In this document: positions 53,256 to 62,439 of the stretch, piece by piece | How the letters are laid out: each line of letters starts with the position of its first letter | How positions within the stretch are numbered: position 1 is the stretch's first letter | DNA from: Lewinellaceae bacterium | GTDB lineage: Bacteria > Bacteroidota > Bacteroidia > Chitinophagales > Saprospiraceae | Direction: 5' to 3' | Assembly: GCA_020636135.1 (NCBI GenBank) | Contig: JACJYK010000001.1 | Location: 248,001-312,000, forward strand | Length of the DNA stretch: 64,000 nucleotides | Notes under the pieces: model-generated | Databases searched by the model: none | The model's input: the letters and a program-made list of their open reading frames with translations, nothing else | Told to the model about the DNA's origin: nothing | Made by a program: the position numbers and the translations under genes

Positions 53256-55567
53256 AATCAGTTATTGCACCTGTTGTTGGATTGACCGTCCTGCTGCTTG
53301 GTTCCTGTTCTCCGGATGAAAAGCCGGATCCATTGGTTTATGTGCCTTCTCTGGAAGCGATGGATGCCAACTGGGTCTCGGTGGACACCGTGGATATGGA
53401 GCCTTCGCTTCGAAACTTTCGGGCTCAGGCATTGGTCAATAAAGACATGGTTTCCCTCAGCTGGCTGGCTGATGCACCTTATTCCGGGGGCTATCATACC
53501 GGTACCTTACAGGTGGATGGCGAGACACCGCTGATGACACATTTTCGCTGGCAGCCCTATCAGGCGCTGCGCAGGTCTGTTCAGGCTAATTATGAAATAA
53601 ACAGCGCCACCCGGATGATACCCGATGAGCCGGTGGTCTTATGGGATGTCCAATTGAAAAACACGCAGGATTCGTCCCGGCGTTATGAGCTGTCCCTGGA
53701 CCACATTGGTTTCATGAATGCCTATCCCGGCCGTGAATGGCAATGGTGGTATCCGTATCCCACCCTGGATTCCATGACCACGAAGCGGGACGACATCATA
53801 GAGAATATGCGGGACCATCTGGGAACCGGGATCTACCAGGCCGAAGCGGATGTGGTGGAACTGATCAACGGCGTACCGACGCCTACCCGGAAACTGGCGA
53901 AATGGCCCACCGACCTGGAGGTCATGGCCAGCACCGATTACCACACCGAAGTTCAGAATCAGGTCATCCTGGTTACCCAGGTTCAGACGGGTACCGTGAC
54001 GGGTTTTAAACTCTTGTTTAACCCGGATACCGTGATCGCACACCAGGCCGGAGCCACCTCCCGGTTTACGATGACCGCCAATCCGGGAGAAACCGTTGGC
54101 TTCCGGTATGCCATGGCATGGGGTAAAGATGCTACCGAAGTGCGGCAAAAACTGGATGCGGCCACCACCGATTTTACCACCCAATGGAATAACATCGAGA
54201 CCGAATGGCAGCGCCGCTGGAAGGCCATTTTCACGCCGGGAAATGACATCCTGTCGGCCGCTTTCCCCATTCTGAAAACGCCGGATTCCCTGGCAAGAAG
54301 GGTCTATTACACCGGCCCGCTGACCATGCTCTACCTGATGAATACCCACCTGCCCGAACACAAAAAAGTGTTCCTTACCGGCGGACCCCGCTGGGGCGCC
54401 AGCATTACTTTTTTCTGGGACATCACCGAATGGAGTACCCTCTGGGCGACGGTTGATCCGGATATGATGAAGGAACATCTGCTGGATTGGGTGCGTATCG
54501 ACCCCAGCAAAAACTATGGCAAGGATAATTTCGGCGGACAAGGGGTGGGGAATGGTTATTCTGCTAATTTCTGGGCCTTGTTTCAGTTGATTCGGGCCTA
54601 TGTGACCGTGACCGGTGACTTTGCCTTCCTGCATGAGGAAGTGGAAGGAAAATCCATCCTTCAGCACCTCGACGATTACGCCACGAACTGGGAGCGCATC
54701 TCCATCTATCAGGAGGGTATGGACGAGGTCTATAAGCTGGCTGATTTCGGCGATGACGAATGGAACCTCCTTGAATGTGTGCCCACCTACAAACACATCG
54801 TGCCTTCTTTTAATGCCGGATACATCTGGATGATGCGTGGACTGGCTGACTTTTATCGCCAGGAAGGGCAGAATGACCGTGCGCAGGAACTGGATGAAAA
54901 AGCGCAGGGACTGGTCACCCAACTGTTAAAATTGTATGCGGGCAATGGCGTCTGGTACAGCCTGTATCCCGATGGATCGAAGATAGAAGTGCGGCACAGC
55001 CTGGATTTTATGTTCATGGGCCGCTATATTCCAAAAGACATTCCACCTAAGATCAAAGAAGAGATGATGAATTTTGTCTACCGCGAGCTGATGGTCGATC
55101 ATTGGATGCGGGCTCAATCCGTCGAGGATGTGGCTGCTGCCGACTCAGACCGTCCCGATCACGGACCATTGGGTGCCTTCGACGGATGGCCGGCCGGAAC
55201 CATGGATGCCCTGGTCCAGCTGGGCTTCCCCCAGAAAGCGCTGGATTTTTACCATGCCATCGAACCTGTCACCCACGAAGGCATCTGGGCTCAGGCGCAT
55301 GAGATCTGGGGTGAGAACAAATGGAAACACAATGGAAAAGTACGCATCGCAAAACGGGGCTGGCACAATCGTGAATCCTCCGCGGGCATCGCCATGTCGC
55401 AGGTAATGCTGAAAGACTTTTTTGGCTTTTACCCGGGCGTCAGCGGTGACCCCATCCATAACAACGGCGATTGGACGTTTGAAGGTACGCTGTACCATGT
55501 CCGGTACCGCGGAGCATATTATACGTTGACACAAGGAAATAAAGGAGTGGTCATGACCAAAGAATAA
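53252..55567 (+). CDS. (alpha/alpha)6-barrel glycoside hydrolase, GH63/GH37-like, lipoprotein
   Basis: A 771-residue lipoprotein (leader ending LLLGSC) in which an N-terminal beta-sandwich (about residues 30-290) is followed by a helical-barrel catalytic domain. Stretches such as FLTGGPRWGASITFFWDITE, DEVYKLADFGDDEWNLLEC and DGWPAGTMDALVQLGF, and the ending WAQAHEIWGENKW, resemble glucosidases/mannosidases of the MGH1/GH63 type. I do not assign a family number with certainty. Catalytic acids are probably Asp in FFWDITEW and Glu near EIWGENKW. It precedes the GH92-SGNH gene by 22 bases and likely works on the same glycan. Confidence 0.8.
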   Translation: MKSVIAPVVGLTVLLLGSCSPDEKPDPLVYVPSLEAMDANWVSVDTVDMEPSLRNFRAQALVNKDMVSLSWLADAPYSGGYHTGTLQVDGETPLMTHFRWQPYQALRRSVQANYEINSATRMIPDEPVVLWDVQLKNTQDSSRRYELSLDHIGFMNAYPGREWQWWYPYPTLDSMTTKRDDIIENMRDHLGTGIYQAEADVVELINGVPTPTRKLAKWPTDLEVMASTDYHTEVQNQVILVTQVQTGTVTGFKLLFNPDTVIAHQAGATSRFTMTANPGETVGFRYAMAWGKDATEVRQKLDAATTDFTTQWNNIETEWQRRWKAIFTPGNDILSAAFPILKTPDSLARRVYYTGPLTMLYLMNTHLPEHKKVFLTGGPRWGASITFFWDITEWSTLWATVDPDMMKEHLLDWVRIDPSKNYGKDNFGGQGVGNGYSANFWALFQLIRAYVTVTGDFAFLHEEVEGKSILQHLDDYATNWERISIYQEGMDEVYKLADFGDDEWNLLECVPTYKHIVPSFNAGYIWMMRGLADFYRQEGQNDRAQELDEKAQGLVTQLLKLYAGNGVWYSLYPDGSKIEVRHSLDFMFMGRYIPKDIPPKIKEEMMNFVYRELMVDHWMRAQSVEDVAAADSDRPDHGPLGAFDGWPAGTMDALVQLGFPQKALDFYHAIEPVTHEGIWAQAHEIWGENKWKHNGKVRIAKRGWHNRESSAGIAMSQVMLKDFFGFYPGVSGDPIHNNGDWTFEGTLYHVRYRGAYYTLTQGNKGVVMTKE

Positions 55568-55589
55568 CTCCGGCATTAAATACAAGACC

Positions 55590-58589
55590 ATGATGAGACG
55601 CAAACCTTATATACTGCTACTGACTTTCTGGATTCCCTTAGCCTTTCTTTCTGGCCAGGAATTAAGGCCGGTGGATTATGCCGACCCGATGATCGGCTCC
55701 CACAATTCAAGATGGATTTGTTTTCCCGGGCCTTCCCGGCCTTTTGGTATGGTCAAGCTGAGTCCCGATAACCAGGAATTGGGTTGGAAAGCGGGCTACG
55801 AATACGAGTTGGACAACATCGCCGGATTCAGCCACATCCATTCGTGGACCATGGCCGGACTGCTTGCCATGCCGACCACCGGGCCGCTGAAGATTGACCC
55901 GGGAACCGAAAAACATCCGGAACGCGGATACCGCTCCCATTTTTCACACCAGAATGAAGTCGCAAAGGTGGGCTACTATTCGGTATATCTCGATGATTAC
56001 GATGTCAAAGCCGAGTTGACGACGACTACCAGGACAGGATTCCACCGGTACACCTTTCCCCAATCGGACTCTGCACGCATCCTGCTGGATCTGGTGACGC
56101 CATCGGAATATGGTTATGAGATCGACTATTCCCATTTCAAGAAAGTGTCGGACACCGAGATAGAAGGTATTTGTTACCAGACAGCCCATCGAAAGGCCGG
56201 CTTCAACGAATACATCCTGCATTTTGTGGTCCGTTTCAACAAGCCCTTCACTTCATTGAATGGCTGGGTGAAAGAAGACATCATCCGCAACCAGGACTTC
56301 ATCAGTTCGGGTTTCGGGCATAAGGACACCGGTGCATTTCTGGAATTTAAGACCCAAAAAGGCGAACAAATTTTGATGCAGGTTGGCATTTCACTCGTCA
56401 GCATCGAACAGGCCCGCTTGAATCTCGAGACTGAGCTGGATCCGTTCAACTGGGATTTTGACAAAGTGGTGGAAGACAGCCAGAACGAATGGAATGACCT
56501 GCTTTCCCGTGTATCGGTTACAACCCCTGACGAAACCCTGAAAAAGAAATTTTACACCAATCTCTACCGTGCCTATTGCGGCCGGACCACCTGGAGTGAT
56601 GTGAACGGCAAATACGTGGATATGTACGAGAAAGTCCAGCAAATGCCGGAAGGGCAACCCATCTATGGCAGTGATGGCTACTGGATCACCTTCTGGAACA
56701 TCAACCCCCTGTGGTCGCTGGTGACCCCGCAAATAGCCAATAACTGGGTCGTCAGCATGCTGGAGATCAGCGACCGGGGAGGCTGGCTCCCGAAAGGACC
56801 CACCGGTATCGAATATTCGGGCATTATGGTTGCATCGCATCAGATATCCCTCCTGACCAATGCCTACATGAAGGGCATCCGGAATTACGACGTGGATAAA
56901 ATGTACAAGGCTATCGTCAAACTCCAGACCGAGCAGGGTCATGCTCATGATGCGGGCGGTTATGTAGGCAACCGGAACCTCGATGATTACAAAGCGCTTG
57001 GTTATGTGCCGGATGAAAATGGACCGGTGTCCAATACACTGGAGTATGCTTACGACGACTGGTGCGTAGGACAGATGGCCAAGGCTTTGGGCAATGAAAA
57101 GGACTTTAAGAGCTTCACCAAACGCGCATTCAACTACAAGAATGTCTTTGACCCGGAGGTCGGTTACATGCGTCGCAAAAACAAGGACGGTACATGGGGA
57201 CCCTTTTCTCCCTTTGGCGACGTGGCCTGGCTAGGCTCGGGCTATGTAGAAGGCAACGCCTGGCAGTATACCTATTTTGTACCGCACGACCTGCATGGCC
57301 TGATCGATCTGATGGGCAAGGATGAATTCAACCGGCGCCTGGAGGAAGGGTTTGAGACATCCGCACCGCATAACTTTAACAGTGAGGACCTGGGATCCAA
57401 TTCACTGGAGGGCATGGGTATTTTGCCGGTAAACCATGGCAACCAGCCCAATATGGAAGCTGCCTACCTCTTCAACTATTCCGGAAAACCCTGGCTGGCG
57501 GAATACTGGGCCAACGAGATCATGAACAAATATTACGGTGACAGCCCTATGAATGGCTGGCTGGGCGATGAAGACCAGGGCCAGATGGGCGCCTGGTATG
57601 CGATGAGCGCCCTGGGTCTTTTTGAAATGGATGGCGGCGCTGCCATCGATCCGGTCTATGAGATTGGAACGCCGAAATTTCAAAAAGCCGTCATTCAGCT
57701 GGACCCCAACTATTATCCCGGGAAGACCTTTACCATCACCGCCGAAAATGTATCCGCTCAAAACATCTACATCCAGTCAGCTTCCCTCAATGGACAGCCG
57801 CTTACCGGTCCCTGGTTTTATCACCGGGACCTGGTCAAGGGAGGTGAGTTACACCTGGTCATGGGACCGGAACCCAATAAGGGGTGGGGCAGCAAGGATG
57901 CCGACGCGCCGCCTTCGCTTTCAACGATTCTCAGTAAGGAGGAGATCGACACCATCATGAAATACGACCGCTTTGCCGAAGAACTGGCGGAGTGGAACCG
58001 GGCGATCAAAGCTTATTATTACCACCGCAAAGAGCACTTTGAAAGCCTGCCCAATACGCCCGGCGAGATCATCTTCCTGGGCAATAGCATCACCGACGGC
58101 GCCGAATGGTTTGAGCTTTTTGGCGGCAACCCCAATGTAAAGAACCGGGGTATCGGCGGTGACGATACCGATGGCATACTGGAGCGTCTCGATGAAGTGG
58201 TCGAGTCCAAACCGGCTAAAATATTCCTGCTTATTGGGACCAATGACATCTCCTACGGTAAGACCGTCGATCACGTGGTTGAAAATCACCAGAAGATCAT
58301 CGACCGGATCCGGCAGGCCTCACCGCAGACCCAGATCTACATCCAGTCCGAGCTGCCGGTCAATGACGCCATCCATACCACGCGCCCCAATGAAAAATTA
58401 CGGGAGATCAATACGCGCCTGCAGGAGATCTGCCGCAAAGAAAATCTGACCTACATCGATTTGTACGACCTCTTCGCCACCGCCAAGGGGGATATGAACA
58501 TGGAATACAGCATCGACGGATTGCATATTAATGCCAGGGGCTACCTGAAGTGGGTGGATGCCATCCGGCAATACGTCAATGGCAAATGA
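55590..58589 (+). CDS. GH92 alpha-mannosidase fused to a C-terminal SGNH/GDSL esterase
   Basis: A 999-residue exported two-domain enzyme. Residues 1-22 are a signal peptide (ending LSGQ). Residues about 28-765 are GH92 (VDYADPMIGSHNSRWICFPG, GNAWQYTYFVPHDLHG, GDEDQGQMGAWYAMSALGLF), but the usual GNEPSHH is GNQPNME here. Residues about 815-998 are an SGNH hydrolase: block I GNSITDG with Ser 833, block II Gly in NRGIGGDDTDG, block III Asn in LLIGTNDIS, and block V Asp 976 and His 979 in DGLHINA. All catalytic residues of the esterase are present. It may deacylate and demannosylate one glycan. A four-base overlap follows. Confidence 0.93.
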   Translation: MMRRKPYILLLTFWIPLAFLSGQELRPVDYADPMIGSHNSRWICFPGPSRPFGMVKLSPDNQELGWKAGYEYELDNIAGFSHIHSWTMAGLLAMPTTGPLKIDPGTEKHPERGYRSHFSHQNEVAKVGYYSVYLDDYDVKAELTTTTRTGFHRYTFPQSDSARILLDLVTPSEYGYEIDYSHFKKVSDTEIEGICYQTAHRKAGFNEYILHFVVRFNKPFTSLNGWVKEDIIRNQDFISSGFGHKDTGAFLEFKTQKGEQILMQVGISLVSIEQARLNLETELDPFNWDFDKVVEDSQNEWNDLLSRVSVTTPDETLKKKFYTNLYRAYCGRTTWSDVNGKYVDMYEKVQQMPEGQPIYGSDGYWITFWNINPLWSLVTPQIANNWVVSMLEISDRGGWLPKGPTGIEYSGIMVASHQISLLTNAYMKGIRNYDVDKMYKAIVKLQTEQGHAHDAGGYVGNRNLDDYKALGYVPDENGPVSNTLEYAYDDWCVGQMAKALGNEKDFKSFTKRAFNYKNVFDPEVGYMRRKNKDGTWGPFSPFGDVAWLGSGYVEGNAWQYTYFVPHDLHGLIDLMGKDEFNRRLEEGFETSAPHNFNSEDLGSNSLEGMGILPVNHGNQPNMEAAYLFNYSGKPWLAEYWANEIMNKYYGDSPMNGWLGDEDQGQMGAWYAMSALGLFEMDGGAAIDPVYEIGTPKFQKAVIQLDPNYYPGKTFTITAENVSAQNIYIQSASLNGQPLTGPWFYHRDLVKGGELHLVMGPEPNKGWGSKDADAPPSLSTILSKEEIDTIMKYDRFAEELAEWNRAIKAYYYHRKEHFESLPNTPGEIIFLGNSITDGAEWFELFGGNPNVKNRGIGGDDTDGILERLDEVVESKPAKIFLLIGTNDISYGKTVDHVVENHQKIIDRIRQASPQTQIYIQSELPVNDAIHTTRPNEKLREINTRLQEICRKENLTYIDLYDLFATAKGDMNMEYSIDGLHINARGYLKWVDAIRQYVNGK

Positions 58590-59674
58590 AAAGGTTACTG
58601 TTGATCATAGGAGTTTTCCTGGCTGGCCTCAGCTGCAAAAAAGAAGAGCCAACGATGCCGGTCATCGAGCCCCCGGAGCCTGCCTGTCCGCAGGATGTCT
58701 GCTGGGATGCGGGCATCCAGGCCTGTCCGGACCTCACCTACGACGAACTATTTACCAGAAGTACCGGATGGACCGGAGGTGATGCCACGTATTCGGTGGC
58801 GCTGGATGGAAACCGACGGGTATGGGCGTTTGGGGATAGCTTCATCAATCAGGTCAATCCGGATCGTACGCGACCTTCGTTTAACCTGATCAATAACTGC
58901 CTGGTGCTGCAGGATGGCGACCAACTGACCACTTTTCACGGAGGCACTGCCAGTCAGCCCAGAGCGTTTGCCATCCCTCCGGAGGCGGGCCACTGGTACT
59001 GGCCGGGCGATGGCACCTTTGCCGGTGGATACCTGTACCTGTTCATGCACGGATTTTCGAATACCTCCGGAGGTGCCTGGGATTTTTTTCGCACTTCGAT
59101 CGACCTCCTACAGATCGATCCGTCGACCATGCAGATCCTGAATACCCGGCGCATCTCCGATCATCCTCAGCAGTCCTGGGGCGCTGCCCTGTGGGAGGAT
59201 GAGGACTACACCTACATCTATGGGGTGGTCTCCGCAGGGATCAATAAATCCCTGTATGTCGCCCGCAGCAATGCCGACTTGTCTGATCCCTGGGAATACT
59301 TCAGCGATGGCCAATGGGAACCGGAGCCGGATAGGGCATCACCGGTATTTAACAGCATCTCCGAACAGTTTTCGGTCTTTCGCGACGGAAATGTTTACTA
59401 CCTGCTGACCCAGAATAATTTATTCGGCAAGGAGATTTATTTGTACACCAGCTCGTTTCCCCAGGGCCCCTTTGGGGATGCGCGGATCGTCTACTGTACT
59501 CCCGAGTCAGTTGGGAATATTTTTACGTACAATGCTTTTGCACACACAGGCGTCTATTCCGACTCTTTATTGATATCGTACAATGTCAACAGCTTTGACT
59601 GGCAGGATTTGCTCCGGGATGCAGACAAGTACCGCCCTTATTTTGTGAAAATAGATCATTGGAAAATAGAATAG
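58586..59674 (+). CDS. secreted propeller-like lipoprotein (DUF5005-like), paralogue 2
   Basis: A 362-residue lipoprotein (leader MKRLLLIIGVFLAGLSC) that repeats the pattern of the protein at 42171: GGDATYSVALDGNRRVWAFG, GHWYWPGDGTFAGGYLYLFM, GAALWEDEDYTYIYGVVS and NAFAHTGVYSDSLLISYNVN. Cys residues near the N-terminus (CPQDVCWDAGIQACPD) are extra. ATG 58586 overlaps the stop of the fusion enzyme; the longer frame from 58550 is inside that gene. Its function in glycan handling is not known. Confidence 0.75.
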   Translation: MKRLLLIIGVFLAGLSCKKEEPTMPVIEPPEPACPQDVCWDAGIQACPDLTYDELFTRSTGWTGGDATYSVALDGNRRVWAFGDSFINQVNPDRTRPSFNLINNCLVLQDGDQLTTFHGGTASQPRAFAIPPEAGHWYWPGDGTFAGGYLYLFMHGFSNTSGGAWDFFRTSIDLLQIDPSTMQILNTRRISDHPQQSWGAALWEDEDYTYIYGVVSAGINKSLYVARSNADLSDPWEYFSDGQWEPEPDRASPVFNSISEQFSVFRDGNVYYLLTQNNLFGKEIYLYTSSFPQGPFGDARIVYCTPESVGNIFTYNAFAHTGVYSDSLLISYNVNSFDWQDLLRDADKYRPYFVKIDHWKIE

Positions 59675-59678
59675 CCCT

Positions 59679-60890
59679 ATGAATCGACACCATTGTACCG
59701 GCTTTTTAAGACTTTTTGCCGCAGGTGTGTTCTCTTGCTTTGGCATGACTGCCTGGTGCCAGCAACCTGTGGAGAACCCTGCCGACACATTAATGCATTT
59801 TTCGGTTCGTCCGGCGCCGGAATGGACCGGTCGCTTTTACCGTAATGAGGGATGGTTTGGGGCGGATGGCATTTTTACCATGACTTTGTCCGGCAATGAG
59901 TCGATTGGTGCCGGGTCACGCGATTCGGTGCTGATGTATTTCTCCGATACCATGACCGGTACGGTGGTCGGGGACTCGGCCGTACAGGACTTTAAGATGG
60001 TCAATAACTCCATCGCCTGGGTGACTGGATTGAGGCCCTCGGAGGAAACCGTAAAATTGCAGGTCAACCGTGGACCGGACGGCTCATTTACCAGTTATTT
60101 TGCACCGCATACTCCGCATACCCAACAAGGAGAATATTACTGGTTTGGTGATGGATTTGTGAATGCGGAAGATCATCATTCCATCAGTATATTCGGCTAC
60201 CGCGTCTATGACAATAGTCCGCAATCGTGGGACTTCAGCATCCGCGGCGTCACACTGATCACCCTGCCTGCCGGTTCTCAGCCCCCTTTTGCGAGACAGG
60301 AGCAAATCGACCTCCCGCTATTTGTTGACCAGGAAGGACTGGGTAAAGGAACTTTCGGAGCGGGTGTCTATGTCAATACGGACTGGGCTGGTGCGCCGGA
60401 TCCGGACGGTTATGTTTATGTGTACGGTATCCTGGAGCCCAATAAACAGTTGGTGGTGGCGCGTGTCCTGCCGGCTGCATTGCGTGATGCCGGCGCCTGG
60501 CGTTTTTGGACGGGTAAAGACTGGTCCCCGGATATCCGGGATGTACGGCCGGTTACCAACCGCGTATCCAATGAATTGAGCCTGACGCCACTGGCCGACG
60601 GGCGTTATCTGCTGGTCTTCCAGGAAGACGGCATCGGCGCCTATACGGATATCCGTTTGGCCGACTCACCGGTAGGCCCCTTCGGTCCTGCTCAGCGGGT
60701 GTGGCAGGTCCCGGAACTCAGCGAACCACCGGGCATCATCCCTTACAATGCCAAAGCCCATCCGGTCCTCTCCAACACCGGCGAACTGCTGATCAGTTAC
60801 AACACCATCTCCCTGGACTATTTTAACGACATCCTCCGTCACCCGCACATGTACCGGCCCAGATTTTTCTGGTTGAAGGTGGGGGAGTAG
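59679..60890 (+). CDS. secreted propeller-like protein (DUF5005-like), paralogue 3
   Basis: A 403-residue exported protein (leader ending TAWCQQ) and third member of the family: WFGADGIFTMTLSGNES, YYWFGDGFVNAEDHHSISIF, PDGYVYVYGILEPNKQLVVA and NAKAHPVLSNTGELLISYNT align with the two others, and it is about 40 residues longer. It starts 4 bases after its neighbour's stop and is the last gene of the run; 60891-61119 has no gene. Confidence 0.75.
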   Translation: MNRHHCTGFLRLFAAGVFSCFGMTAWCQQPVENPADTLMHFSVRPAPEWTGRFYRNEGWFGADGIFTMTLSGNESIGAGSRDSVLMYFSDTMTGTVVGDSAVQDFKMVNNSIAWVTGLRPSEETVKLQVNRGPDGSFTSYFAPHTPHTQQGEYYWFGDGFVNAEDHHSISIFGYRVYDNSPQSWDFSIRGVTLITLPAGSQPPFARQEQIDLPLFVDQEGLGKGTFGAGVYVNTDWAGAPDPDGYVYVYGILEPNKQLVVARVLPAALRDAGAWRFWTGKDWSPDIRDVRPVTNRVSNELSLTPLADGRYLLVFQEDGIGAYTDIRLADSPVGPFGPAQRVWQVPELSEPPGIIPYNAKAHPVLSNTGELLISYNTISLDYFNDILRHPHMYRPRFFWLKVGE

Positions 60891-61119
60891 TAAATCGGGA
60901 ATAGTCCGGGATAAGAAAAAATTGCTTTTAAAGTATCAAGTCGATGATTTTAGGTTAAATTAATTGTCAATTTAAATGTTGATAATTTTAGCCTGCATGA
61001 GGCATCTAATTCAAATTAATTCGGTTTGGTTTGGTTGGCCGAAGGCAGTCGCTGGTTACGAGGAACTGCATAAGAATCCTACTTCAGTGGAGAAATAAAG
61101 AGTATTATTCTAAAAAGAC

Positions 61120-62184
61120 ATGAATGCCTTAAATAATTTGACTGGATCGCCGGGATATGATGATGGTACAGCGGTTATAAAAGGATTAAAATCAGTTAAT
61201 ACAAAGCTAATTTGTAAATATAAAAGACATCTTAATTCTAATATGAAACTAAAATATCATAGACGTAGATCGAATTTTGAATATACGAATATAACAGGTC
61301 GTGCTCTATATACTAACGATATTGGATTAAACTCTGTTCAAGCTTCATTACGAACTGATTTATGGAAAGTTAATGGAATTTGGTATTTTTTACTTGATGG
61401 AATAATCTATAAAATTAGAAATGATCAATACATAGAAGTGGGTCATTGCGATGGAGGTAGAATAACTACACTGGATACTGGGTATCTGTGCACAACTACT
61501 AGTGAAGACTATACCACTTGGTGGTATAAGATATACGATGCGGAAGATCATCTAGTTTCAGAGTTGGCCCTGGAATCATGTACGAAAATTGGTTATGATG
61601 CGAATTTTATTTATTTCAAATGTCATGGCCGCGTTTATTTGACATATGACCGTGCTAACTTTCAGTTGAACGAGATTCCCTTAGGTAATTCTAATATCTT
61701 TAATTACTTGGTTATAAATGATAACAATGGGTGTTTTAGCGGTGATGCCGGGTTGATCTTTTGGGATTTTGTCCAGCAAAAAGTGCTAACGCACATCAAT
61801 TCAAGATTTAGAGGATGGTGTTTTGATGAAGTGTATTCTTTTGGCTTAACTGCTCGGATGGCCAAGATTTCTAAATTCATTTTCTTAAAAGATTATAGAG
61901 ATTATTACTTGGTTGAGAGTGAATACCACAGTCCCTCCCAGACAAATTTGCTCGGTATGGGCCTCTTTCTTGATGGCGATCTTCTTTATTATGTTTCAGG
62001 ATTAAATCCTGAAAAGAAGATGGTACTTGGCGTTATGGATTTAACGACCAATGAGTGCATCGATGAAGTGAGGATTGAGGTTGAGCCTGAGACATATATT
62101 TTAGGTCTATTTATGTGTCATGGCCTGATTTGTGTCCTGACGAATAAACAGTTTGTATTGGAGTATCAATTGGTGAATGAATAA
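61120..62184 (+). CDS. AT-rich orphan, propeller-like protein of unknown function
   Basis: I do not recognise this protein. The frame gives 354 residues from ATG 61120 (313 from ATG 61243, which may be the better start because the first 41 residues look unstructured and basic). No signal peptide is present. Repeating strand patterns with aromatic-x-aromatic pairs (WYFLLDGIIYKIRND, WWYKIYDAEDHLVSELAL, FIYFKCHGRVYLTYD) suggest a beta-propeller. Base composition is far more AT-rich than that of the glycan locus to the left, so it was probably acquired separately. No neighbour gives a clue. Confidence 0.5.
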   Translation: MNALNNLTGSPGYDDGTAVIKGLKSVNTKLICKYKRHLNSNMKLKYHRRRSNFEYTNITGRALYTNDIGLNSVQASLRTDLWKVNGIWYFLLDGIIYKIRNDQYIEVGHCDGGRITTLDTGYLCTTTSEDYTTWWYKIYDAEDHLVSELALESCTKIGYDANFIYFKCHGRVYLTYDRANFQLNEIPLGNSNIFNYLVINDNNGCFSGDAGLIFWDFVQQKVLTHINSRFRGWCFDEVYSFGLTARMAKISKFIFLKDYRDYYLVESEYHSPSQTNLLGMGLFLDGDLLYYVSGLNPEKKMVLGVMDLTTNECIDEVRIEVEPETYILGLFMCHGLICVLTNKQFVLEYQLVNE

Positions 62185-62416
62185 TTTTAAATTTAATTTA
62201 GATGCAGAGATTTAAAAGGATCTAGTTAGCCTTTTTTTGAATTATAATTCAATTAAATAAATCCTGTTTCTCCATTAAAAGAAATAATATAAATGTCAAG
62301 TCTCACTCCTTACTCAAATACTGAGCTGCATTAATCCAAATGCGGAGTCGATCTGTCAGGCTGAGCGGAGTCGAAGCCTAAGTATGGGGATCCAGTAAAA
62401 TCCTCTCTTCCTACTC

Positions 62417-62439
62417 ATTCAACATTCAACATGCAACAT
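62417..62439. repeat. inverted ATTCAAC repeat at the 3' end of the glpD-like gene
   Basis: ATTCAACATTCAACATGCAA, the complement of the GTTGAAT repeat at 10113 and 35432. It supplies the last codons and the stop of the glycerol-3-phosphate dehydrogenase-like frame. The remainder of 62185-62416 shows no gene. Confidence 0.65.

Noticed and set aside
53639..54922. 427-codon antisense frame
   Set aside because: It lies entirely opposite the glycoside hydrolase at 53252, which has a leader and a coherent domain structure; GC-rich codon bias produces such shadows.
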